A DNA stretch of 64,000 nucleotides from Cryptomeria japonica (Eukaryota > Streptophyta > Pinopsida > Cupressales > Cupressaceae): positions 606,909,673 through 606,973,672 of the forward strand of contig NC_081408.1 in assembly GCF_030272615.1 (NCBI RefSeq), given 5' to 3'. How positions within the stretch are numbered: position 1 is the stretch's first letter; each line of letters begins with the position of its first letter. Under the pieces are notes generated by a model. It saw only the letters and a list, made by a program, of their open reading frames with translations. It was not told where the DNA came from and did not search any database. Shown here one piece after another: positions 11,502 through 21,143 of this stretch. The translations under genes were made by a program, and so were the position numbers.

Positions 11502-12287
11502 TGTTAGGATTCCCAAAGATACTAAGAGGGGGGTGAATCAGTTTCTAACCAGTTAAATAATTTACTTGATTTAAAACATGTAAAGCATATCAATACTATA
11601 TACTAGTAAACCAAAAATAATGCAGTAAACAAAGATAACAACAACCACATGAAAAGAACACCAATACATAGTAGTTTAACAAGGAAACCCAGTGTGGGAA
11701 AAACCTCGGTGGGATTTGTGACCCACAATATTCACTTACTGGCCAATAAGTGAATATTACTCTTACAATAGGGGCCTGCACATGTAGGAAGGCCAAGTGC
11801 CTAGAGCTCATTGCTCAAATACAAAATAAGAAGTCACACTGACTTACAAAATGGATTATACAAATCCAATGTCTTGTACTACTTCAAAATAGCATCTGCT
11901 ACGCTAGATCCAGTACCAGTTTTAGATCTGCTGCATACATAAACCCTTAACCTAAAATTCACATATTAGGTCTACATAATTTTTCCTATATCCTTATTAC
12001 AAAATGTTCTACAATGATCTCATGCATATATGAGTCATATTACAACTCGCCATGTCATCTTACAATGATTTTACAATTAATTACAAAATATATTATAAAC
12101 AAAATTCTTGTCGGCTAGGGTGTCGGTATCCTTCCTTTGTCTGTCGGTGTTCTGTGTGCCAATGTAGAGTTTGTCGGTGCCGGTGCTGATATATTGTCTT
12201 GTTGGTATCATATGATTGCAACATTGCCATCAATGACAAAACCTTCAATCACCTACAATTTCTCATTGGAGTGTGCATTTGCCAACA
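11502..12287 (-). repeat. 3' LTR of B (786 bp)
   Basis: On the plus strand it runs from TGTTAGGATTCCC to GCCAACA. The palindrome is at 12224-12239. It contains the 'gggaaaaacctcggtgggatttgtgaccc' type block and the 'tgaatca' plus G-run motif just inside 11520-11540 (reverse complement of the C-run). It pairs with 17410-18200. Confidence 0.9.
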
Positions 12288-12469
12288 ATGTCCCCCTTTG
12301 GCATTGATGGCAACACTCATGAGAAAAATCCAAAAAGTGTTATCCAAAAATGAGTCTGTGAGAATTGTCGTACCAAAACAAATATGAGCTCCCCCTGAGC
12401 TGATGAGCCAATTGCTAATCATTTTTCTCATAGCCTCTACTCCCCCTTTGACATCAATGACAAAGGTTG
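12288..12469 (-). other. B 3' untranslated region with polypurine tract and palindromes
   Basis: The tract (minus strand AAAGGGGGACAT, 12288-12299) abuts the LTR and is fused to the palindrome TTGGCATTGATGGCAA at 12298-12313. A second palindrome, TTGACATCAATGACAA, beside another G-run lies at 12448-12463. The rest is featureless. Confidence 0.8.
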
Positions 12470-15400
12470 TCATTTGCTGTCAGTGGAGTCCTGCCTGGTT
12501 TCTTGTAACTGGTGGGTTACACTTTGAAAAATATCTGTCAAAATTGAATTTATGTCATTGCTAAATGTTTTACTGTCTTTTATAGCCTCATGGGTTCTCT
12601 GCACTGTACTGGTGAGTATGTGCATTTTCTCTATTGGTGTCTTTAGTCTGGGAATCAGAGCCTCAAATATTTCTTTTCTCAAAGAAATAAGATACTCTAA
12701 TCTTGGACCAAGTCGGCATTTTAAGTCCTTTGCTTTGTCCTTTATTCTTTGTTTTTCATTCTCCAGTTTCCTAATTTTCTCTTCTTGGGTTGCAATTTTC
12801 TTTTCTAATTCCAAAAATGAATCTGATGTCCCAATCACATTGTCAGCAATATTGTTAACCTTATCCTATGTCTTTCTGATTTCTTTGTCAAGATCTTCTG
12901 TTAATACATCTATTTTTCATGTATCCCTGTATAGTTTCTTGAATTCAAAAATGATTTCATTGAGTTCCAGTAAAAGAGTGTCCATCTCTCCCTTGTTCTT
13001 CTTAACTATATCCTCAAAGAATTTTTCTTTTTCCTTTATCAATCTCTCCTTAAATGTATCCTCATTTATTTTGTCCAGTGTTAATAGGTTACTGATTATA
13101 TACTTAGACAATGTGTCTAATTGGTTCAAAGAATCTTTGTTGTCTATGTTACACTTTGGAGCTATCATCTTCAAAATTGGTATGGTGTCATCAATAGCCT
13201 TATATGCTAGTGCATTACAATATGTTATTTTCTTAATTGAATCTAGTAGTACCTCTATCACATTTGTTGGTCTAAATTCAGACATGGAGGTTCCGGATGT
13301 CTGTCCAATTGACTTCACAATTTGTAATCCGCCAGTGGTGACGATAGCATTGCTTTCCTCTTTTACTGGAGGATCAGTTTGTGTCTCCATTTCAGCTACC
13401 AAAGGTTTAGGTTTTTTAGTTGTAGCCGGTGGCACTATTTCTAAATGTACTTGTGAATGAACCTGTTGTTCTTCCTATTTCTTTGTGCTCTCTACTGATG
13501 GTGCCTCTGATGATTTTTCAGTAGTATCCACTGCTAGTTTTTCTTCTTGTGACTCTGTATTTTCTATCGATTTCTCTATGGTTGCCCCTAAAATGTTTTC
13601 AGTCAGTTTCTCAATACCAGTGCTATCAATTTTTCTTGTATCCGTTGTCTATTCAGTTTGTTGCTCACTCCCAATTTCAATGTCTCCAACTATATCTTCA
13701 ATATTTGTCTCAGCTATTGTGTCTTCTACTGGTGGCTCAGTTGCCACATCTCTTTTCTCACTTGTTTCCTTATCAACCACAATGTTGACTTCCTATTTTT
13801 TGATATTCATTATATAAAACACTTCAGAATCAGGATTTATGTCCTCATGTGTTGTCTCCATACTCTCCATTACTGGTTGATTTTTAGTAGTGTCTACCGG
13901 TGGAGTATCTAAAGGCGGTGGGGGTAAGTTGTCTGTTATCTTTTTACTGGGAGGTTCACCAACCTTGTCTTTTCATTTGTCCCTATCCTTTTGATATACC
14001 TTGAAGGTTTTAGGTTTTTGATACTCTTCTCATTTTTCCTTTTCTACCATGAATATATCCCATGCATCTGTTGTTTCCTTTGTTATCTAATTTACTCTCC
14101 CCGCCATTAGTGCTACATGTCAGTGAGCAATTGAAAATACTAACCGGTTAGCCTCAGAGATCAATTGATCTATCTCATCAGGTGAGTTAACAAGATGTAC
14201 AAGTAATTTTTCAATCTTTATTTTCTTATCAAGGTCAATAATATCTACTCTTCTAGCTTCTAGTTTGTTGTATAGATCTACCGGTATTTCATCAACAACT
14301 TGCATCAAAAAATACTTGAAAATATCTAAGTGTAATATTACATTGCTCTATACTTTATCCTTGTCATCAGTGGATAGTGTGTTATACAGTTTGCTGATAT
14401 TCTTCAACTTGCCATCCTTAGTAATTTCATCTAGTAATTTATCAATAGGAGCTATAGTTTGTTTTGACTTCTTTTTAGGAGTCAACTTCTTTTTCTTTGG
14501 AGTTAATTTCTTTGCTGGGGGCCTTATTGCCTATTGCTTCTATCTTTTTGGTGTAGGAGAAGGTGTCGGTGAAGGTTTTCTCTTCCTCTCAACTCTCTTG
14601 AATACTACAGGTATGTCACTTTCTGAGGAAGTTCCCATTGGTGAAAGGTGTGTTTCTGGTTGGATTGCTTCTAATTCACCTTCAGTTATACCAGTTTGCT
14701 TTAGCACATCATCTTTAATGGCTTTTGTCTACCAGGTTCCTTTTCTGCCAGTTGCCTCAACCTTTTTAACTCTTTCCTTTGATTGAATTTGACTTTCTAT
14801 AGTTTCAGCATTTCCAAATACTTCTTCTTCAAGTTCCTTAGGAGCTTCTAGTAGGGCTTTTGCATAGGTTTCTATTATGTTGTCATAAGTCTCATACCCC
14901 ATTTCAGTGACCCATATGGTTCTAGGAACAACTGCATCCATCCAAATTTCATCTTTCTTTATTACAAAACAAATTTCCTTTTGGTACTTATCCACAATAG
15001 CTTGTGATAACCTTACTCTTGTTTTCATTCGAGCTTTCAATGCCTGAAAATACTCTTTTAAGTTCTTTTCCCTGTTCTCTCTCATGTTGTTCAGCAATAC
15101 TGATAGTTGTTTTCCTACTAGTATATCATATCCAAAATATTTGGTGTCAATACTAGGTACCTATTTGGTTATATATAGCATCAGACAAACAAGTAGGTTT
15201 CCAAATCTGAATGTTCCTTTCTTGTCTTTCTTTATCTTTCCCAACTTATCAATCAATTCATCTTTAAGCCATTCACATATGTCTATCCCTGCATTATTAT
15301 TTACCATATCATAGGCACTTTTAATGCATAGGATAGAAATTGAGTTTAACCTATTTGCATGTGTAGTCTTGTAACCTAAGATCATACTGATAAATTTGAC

Positions 15401-15934
15401 ATTGATATCTGTTACATCATTTACCCTTAGTGATCTCTTGTCAGATGTTGCACCAGTTAGTTTTGTCACTAAATCATTTGAGACCTTCTTAGTTTTGTCA
15501 GGTCTATTGCTGGTGGAGGGTAACCTTGTCACAACCTTTACTGCTTCTTTAGTAATCTTGTGAATAGAGTCCAAACAAAAGAATTCACCATGAACCCTGC
15601 TTAGCACAATTCTTACGATATCCTTGGGGAAATCCAGGATACTAAGAATTTTTGTAAAACCTAGGGTTTCTATTATTTTGTGTTTAGTTTTGACATTTCT
15701 GGATTCATCACAAATTATAGATTTATACATATTCTTAATTTCCTCATCACCTAGTTCATCAATATGACAGTGTATATACATTCTAGGGTCTTCAGCATAT
15801 ACTACCCCTTTAGGTATTTGAGAGAATGTACCTAAACTATCATCTTTCTTTGCAATTTTAGGAACTAGCTGGAATATGAGTCTAGGGCATTTAATAACTT
15901 CAACAATAGTAGGGTTTGCTATAAATACCTTAAT
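12470..15934 (-). pseudogene. Element B ORF2: about 1,150-codon protein of unknown function
   Basis: One minus-strand frame runs about 3.46 kb with no frameshift. I count 14 internal stops: ten TAG, four TGA, no TAA. The ATG is not clear; upstream codons near 15935 read TAG. Regions in order: an N-terminal globular part (about residues 1-330) containing PTIVEV, GTFSQIPKGVVYAED, HGEF, KLTGAT and FRFGNLLVCLMLY; a middle part (MKTRVRLSQAIVDKYQ, IWVTEMGYET); a basic Lys/Pro stretch (KKLTPKKKKLTPKKK, possible nuclear localisation signal) near 14480-14550; an acidic Thr/Glu-rich part near 13500-13800; and a C-terminal coiled coil (about 12500-13050). No RT, integrase or protease motif is present. 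Element C keeps the same order. I cannot name the family. Confidence 0.8.
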
Positions 15935-16222
15935 CTACCTTAGGGATGAAAGATTTGATAGATTGCTTTGCTTCTTTGCTTGGAATTCCTTTGCTTGGGA
16001 TTTTCGCACTCTCGAAGATTTGAATACTTGATGAAATGAAAATGGAGCCAAAATACTTGTTTTATAATGTTATTTTCTTCACCTACTGCATTTAATGCTT
16101 GCCAGTTAAATCACAACTTAACTTATCTACTGATAAAGAAGTAATCTCAACTTCTCACCATCACCCGAGGGAATAATAGCATGTTTTACATTCAGTTGCT
16201 AAACCCTCAAAAGGATTTTTCT
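15935..16222 (-). other. Spacer between gag and ORF2 of element B
   Basis: It contains no supported ORF. The 5' end of ORF2 may extend into 15935-15990 if the TAG at 15935 was once a sense codon, but no ATG comparable to that of element C (MEAGSSS) survives. Confidence 0.5.
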
Positions 16223-17365
16223 TCAATTAGATGAAGAGTCTCCTGTCGGTGGAGTGTTACTCTGTTCTGCCGGTGGAGGAGTGTTCCCATCAACAATTTG
16301 TTCTAATTTTCTCATCCATTGTTTTGAGAATTCTTGCTTTACCTCTTCAACCTTTTCTTTACCTTTCAAACTAGGACCTTTGTTATTTGTCGGTGAGGAC
16401 TTGACTCTATAAAATTTAGCAATGTGTCCAATCTTGTTATAGGCATAACAAATCACATTGTTTTTTCTGAATTGCTTTCCCATATCCTATGTCGGTTTGT
16501 GTTTTGCATTGATTAGATAAGTGTCCAAATCTTCCACAAACATAACATCTTACATTCATTCTACAATTCTCTGAATTATGACCAACTTTGTTGCATTTAG
16601 AACACTGACCGATGGGTGTAATGGTAAGTTCTAATAATTTCTAGATCTACATTGATTTTCTCTATGACCATACTTGTTACAGTTAAAGCATTTGCCATTA
16701 AATTTATAAGCAATTTGTTGTCTTACCAGTTTGCTATGATCATATGTGTTTGTAGTAGCGGAGCTTTTATCAGCTTCAAAGACAAGGCCATTAGTGTCAC
16801 CATTAGGTTTCTGATTCTTCAGCATGTCACCAAGTTCTTCTGAGCTTTTCTTGAATTTTTCCTTGTGTTTATTTGCAATAGCCAGTTCTCTTTCCAAGAT
16901 TTCTTTCTGTCTCATTAGTTCATTTGAGTCATTTTGTGTGTGCATCAGATCTATCTTCAACATATCATTTTCATAACTAAGTCTTGTGTTTTCATTTGCA
17001 GCATCATTCAGTCTTCTAGTCAGATCTTCTTCATTTATCTTCCTATCTTCAATTTCTTTGCAAAATCTCATAGTCATATCCTACATCTCATTCTGTGTTG
17101 TACTTATCTCTTGTCTTATTTTGTTTACTAGATCATTAAGAGTTTCCTTTTCATCTCCTTCTTTCTGCATCTTCTCACAAAGTTCTCTTCTTTTATTCCT
17201 TGCTATAGTGTAATTCTCTTGAAGTGCTTGAATGATATCCTGAGCAACTTTTAGATCATCTTCAAGTTTGATATTCTTCAATTTTTCTGTATCATAGTCT
17301 GAAAGAGCTATTTCCAATTGTTTTTTCAAGTTATCCATCTCTACCGATTGCAAGATCTTCCTCAA
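16223..17365 (-). pseudogene. Element B gag: coiled coil plus four CCHC knuckles
   Basis: It starts at 17365 (MRKILQSVEMDNLKKQLEIA). A long heptad-rich coiled coil follows through 16800, then knuckles CFNCNKYGHRENQC (near 16680), CSKCNKVGHNSENC (near 16580), CYVCGRFGHLSNQC (near 16530) and CYAYNKIGHIAKFY (near 16420; degenerate). The tail is Pro/Ser-rich (NTPPPAEQSNTPPTG). Two or more frameshifts and a TAG near 17078 break it. Coiled coil plus knuckles suggests a nucleocapsid-like, RNA-binding assembly protein. No UBN2 domain is present, unlike D, F and I. Confidence 0.8.
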
Positions 17366-17395
17366 GTTGTTAGGCTTTTGAAAATAGAGGACCAG

Positions 17396-17409
17396 GCTCT
17401 GATATCAAT
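17396..17409 (-). other. Primer-binding site of B
   Basis: The plus-strand gctctgatatcaat is the reverse complement of attgatatcagagc, a near match to TGGTATCAGAGC, directly next to the 5' LTR. Confidence 0.85.
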
Positions 17410-18200
17410 TGTTAGGATTCCCAAAGATACTGAGAGGGGGAGTGGGTGAATCAGTATCCAACCGGTTAAATAATTTACTTGATTTAAAACATGTAAAGTA
17501 TATCAATACTATATGTCGGTAAACCAAAAATAATGCAATAAACAAATATAACAACAACCACATGAAAAGCACACCATAACATAGTAGTTTAACAAGGAAA
17601 CCCGGTGTTGTAAAAACATCAGTGGGATTTGTGACCCACAATATTCGCTTACTGGCCAATAAGTAAGCATTACTCTTACAATAGGGGCCTACACATGCAG
17701 GAAGGCCAAGTGCCTAGAGCTCACTTCTCAAATACAAAATAAGAAGTCACACTAACTTACAAAATGGATTATAGAAATCCAATGTCTTGTACTGCTTCAA
17801 AATAGCATCTATTATGCCAGATCTAGTACCAGTTTTAGCTCTGTTGCATACATAAACCCTTAACCTAAAATTCGCATATTAGGTCTGCATAATTTTGCCT
17901 ATATCCTTCTCACAAAATGTTCTACAATGATCTCATACATATATGAGTCATATTTCAACTCGCCATGTGGGCTTACAATAATTTTACAATTAATTACAAA
18001 ATATATTATAAACAAAATTCCTATTGGCCAGGGTGCCTGTATCGTTCCTTTGTCTGTTAGTGTCCTATGTGCCGGTGTAGAGTCTGTCGCTATCGGTGCT
18101 GGTATATTGTCATGCCGATATCATATGATTGCAAGATTGCCATCAATGACAAAACCTTCAATCACCTACAATTTCTCATTGGAGTGTGCATTTGCCAACA
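17410..18200 (-). repeat. 5' LTR of B (791 bp)
   Basis: It pairs with 11502-12287 and has the same ends (TGTTAGG...CCAACA on the plus strand). The palindrome is at 18137-18152. The target duplication CATAT follows at 18201-18205. Confidence 0.9.
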
Positions 18201-18205
18201 CATAT

Positions 18206-19299
18206 ATGTCGCACATAAGATTATGAGGGAAAGTGAGAAGATATCTCTTTGTGGATTAATGTTAGATGAGTTGTTAATTAACCTTGGGAAGATCAAAGGA
18301 GAGAAAAAGGGGAAATTCTAGTATGGGAATCTTATTGTCTGCTTGATGCTATTTTTCATTAATGAAAATCCCAGTTTGGGAAGAGACAATGGGCATTTGA
18401 TATCCCGGTTGGAAGACAACTAAAACAGTCTATTGCTACTTTGGGTAGTTAGGGAGATGATAAGGTTTGGGGTTACTTCAAGGCATTTCAGAAGGCAATG
18501 AAATCTAGAGAGAGGGTTCCTAAACAAATTGTCGAGAAATACTCAATCGAGATCTACTTTATGGTTAAAAAGGATGAAATTTTAATGGAAGCAATTAAAC
18601 CCCAGAAGATATGGATAGAGGAGATGGGATATGAGGTTGATGCTAATATTTTGGTTGCTTATGCCAAGATGTTGATTGATGCTCCTATTGATGAGACTTA
18701 AAAGTCTTTTGGTACTGCAAAATAGAAAAAGTAAGAGGTTCAAATTGAATTCAACAAGAAGAAGAGGGAGAAATAGCAAGGCAAGGCCAACAAATTTGTT
18801 GAACAAGTATCTTGGGATATCAAGGCATTAATAGATGTTGTTTTGGCAAAAGGAAGGAAGAGGAAAGAGCCTAAAATCTTCATTGTGCCTATTCCATCAG
18901 ACTCTAGAACTGAAGATGGAACTCCTTTAACATTTAAGAGGGTATTGAGGAAGAAAGGTGAGGAGTCTAAGGAGGATGCAAGGAAGAAACCAGTAAGGAA
19001 GGTTAGAATCAAGGTACTGGCAAAGAAAATAGATCCAAAGGAAACACCTTCTACACCATTTGGTACTAGAAGAAAGAAGATGGATCACTAAGACCTTGCT
19101 ATTGTATCTGGTAATGTAACTATTATCCCACCCAACACTTGTGCATAATTGATAGATGAAATCACTAAGGATGGTATGTTAAAAATTGTACAATTCTATT
19201 ATGAGCACTTAGATGATGATGATCAGAAAGAAATTGAGGAAGCAGTTTTGTTATATCTGGTTATATTTAAGAAAGCTTTGTTGGAAATTGAGAAGAAAA
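18206..19299 (+). pseudogene. Element C ORF2, C-terminal part
   Basis: It resumes C's ORF2 after B. It reads LINLGKIKGEKKGKF and YGNLIVCLMLFF, shifts frame near 18385, then MKSRERVPKQIVEKYSIEIY and IWIEEMGYEV (B: IWVTEMGYET), a Lys/Arg-rich block at 18843-19080, and LIDEITKDGMLK (B: LLDEITKDGKLK). Stops are TAG and TAA. The frame is cut at 19299 by the LTR of copia E, so the region matching B's acidic and C-terminal coiled-coil parts is missing from the window. The shared order of six or more blocks with B shows that ORF2 is a stable part of this element class. Confidence 0.75.
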
Positions 19300-20926
19300 T
19301 GTTGAACACATTGTACCACTGAGAGGGGGGCGAATCAATGGTTCCCAAATTCTTTTATTTTTAAAACAACCTTAGAATATCGGTTATTATCCTAAGCACT
19401 AAATAGTCAAAATGGTAAGACAAATGTGGATACCAAAAGGGACAAACACACAAATGCAACCCACAACACTAGATTTACAAGGAAAACCCAATATGGGAAA
19501 AACCTAGGTGAGAAATGTTGCTGGAGTCTACTACTCCAATCTAGCCTCACAAGTGAAACAATGAATCACAAATATTTAGGGCACCAACCCAAGGAACACC
19601 AACCCCTACTGATTTAGGGTACCAACCCAAGGAGCACCAAGCTCCAACTTGGTGATGTATATTGAAATACAATTTTGATATAGTTATAGCTTCTGGTTGC
19701 AAATGAGTTCTACAACACTTGATCAAATAGATTTTTGTTAGTTAACAACCTTGTCTTCTTCTCTCTCAGACTCACACCACACTTAGTCACACTTGGATGC
19801 TTCTTGACCAATCACACCTTACTTGTTAGCTCAACTGTTAGACCTGTAACAATTTAATAGTACTTTGTCTCTACCGGTTAAACCCTCTCACCAGTTTGCC
19901 TACTAATTCACTCTATAAGTTTCTTAAAATAACTTCTAAGGAAGATGATCCTTCTTTGTGCTCAAGCTCTATTCACTCTCCTTCTTCACATAAAGCATCC
20001 ATAATTTCTATCTCAAGCTCACATATTTATCATGTAAGATTTCCACCAAAAACTGCATTCAAACAATGTCGTGTTAGTTTTTCCCTTCTCCAACTTGATC
20101 TAAATCTCATTTGATTCGATCTACTTTTCCAAGGATATGATCTGCATGACATCGATCAACACCAGCAAAGTTTCATATTCCAAACTGTGTTTTCTAAATC
20201 TGGAGGTCTACACCATTCTTTTCTACTTTTCTCTATCATATGCCATTAATGTCTTTGCTATTTCCTTTAGAAAATGGGTACAAGGTTCAAATCTTCTTGT
20301 AGGATTAGTTTAGTCTCTTGCCATCTTGCCTTCCTCAAGCCGCAATCCTCTGGCATCCTTTATGACTAGTGGGTTCTTCATAAAAGTTGACCTACTTGCT
20401 GACTTGTTACGTCAATGCAGACTCCACTGACCTATGCAATATCACCACTTGGCATCCAGTTATCATGTTTGTCAACATTCACCTCTGCTTGGATTTCTAT
20501 GTCAGTTTTATGTTTTTTGTTGAACAAGGTTGACTATCAGCATAGTTCACCTTACCAGTCTAGCCAACAAACATCCTCTTTACTAGTAACACATCCTCTT
20601 GACAATTCATCTTGCCTTTCAATGTGTCTTCATGCCATCCTCTCTGTTCTGCTCACTAGGTGTTGTTGTGATTCTCTTAACACTCCACCTCTTCATCACA
20701 AATAAACAACCAAGCTTCATCTTAGTTTGTACCTTACTAGTAAGCCTTCTTTATTGATAGATGACACAATTCATGTGTATCGGTAGCCTTCCTTCTGTCT
20801 ACTCACTTACATGTGGATTTCCATCATATGTCTTCCTCTTCTTATACTAGTTGCTACTTCTTACTTACCGGTGACCTTGTCAAACCAGTTGACATCAATG
20901 ACAACTTAATGCCAATAATTCCAACA
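19300..20926 (-). repeat. 3' LTR of copia E (1,627 bp)
   Basis: On the plus strand it runs from TGTTGAACACATTGT to ATTCCAACA. The palindrome TTGACATCAATGACAA is at 20889-20904. A 'gagaggggggcgaatca' motif at 19321-19337 is the reverse complement of the shared C-run. No second copy is in the window, so the start is judged from the TG/CA rule and from where C's ORF2 stops matching B. Confidence 0.75.
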
Positions 20927-21143
20927 ATCTACCCCTTTGGCATTGAGGTCAACTTATTGCAAGACTTCATACTAGTAGATTTCTCCCCCTTTGACATAAT
21001 GACAAAGGGTACATTCCCCCTTTTTATCTATACCTAGCTCCCCCTTAGACTACTACCAATGATTGCAGTAGGTACTCAGATGTGGTTCAAGAGTTATAGA
21101 TGCTGCTATGAACTCCCCCTGAACCATATAAATCCTTCTTTTC
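20927..21143 (-). other. E 3' untranslated region and polypurine tracts
   Basis: The LTR-adjacent tract (plus strand atctacccctttgg, 20927-20940) is fused to palindrome variant TTGGCATTGAGGTCAA at 20937-20952. Further ctccccctttgacat (near 20990), ttccccctttt (near 21015) and ctcccccttag (near 21040) tracts form an array as in the other copia copies. Confidence 0.7.

Larger units (their letters stand above)
11502..18200 (-). mobile_element. Element B: non-autonomous gag + ORF2 LTR retrotransposon (6.7 kb)
   Basis: LTRs lie at 11502-12287 and 17410-18200. The PBS, gag, ORF2 and polypurine tract all read on the minus strand. Flanking bases TATAT (11497-11501) and CATAT (18201-18205) are a target duplication with one C/T difference. 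B interrupts ORF2 of its relative C. No protease, integrase, RT or RNase H is present between the LTRs. It fits the class of gag-carrying non-autonomous elements (TR-GAG type) but with a large extra ORF. Confidence 0.9.

Noticed and set aside
12552-13460. A 302-residue plus-strand ORF, the longest open frame in the window, Ser/Phe/Leu-rich and membrane-like
   Set aside because: It lies exactly antisense to ORF2 of B. Its composition follows from the complement of Glu/Lys/Asp-rich coding sequence, and the shared coding blocks with C are on the other strand.
14265-14786. A 173-residue plus-strand ORF
   Set aside because: Antisense shadow of ORF2 of B, opposite the Lys/Pro basic region.
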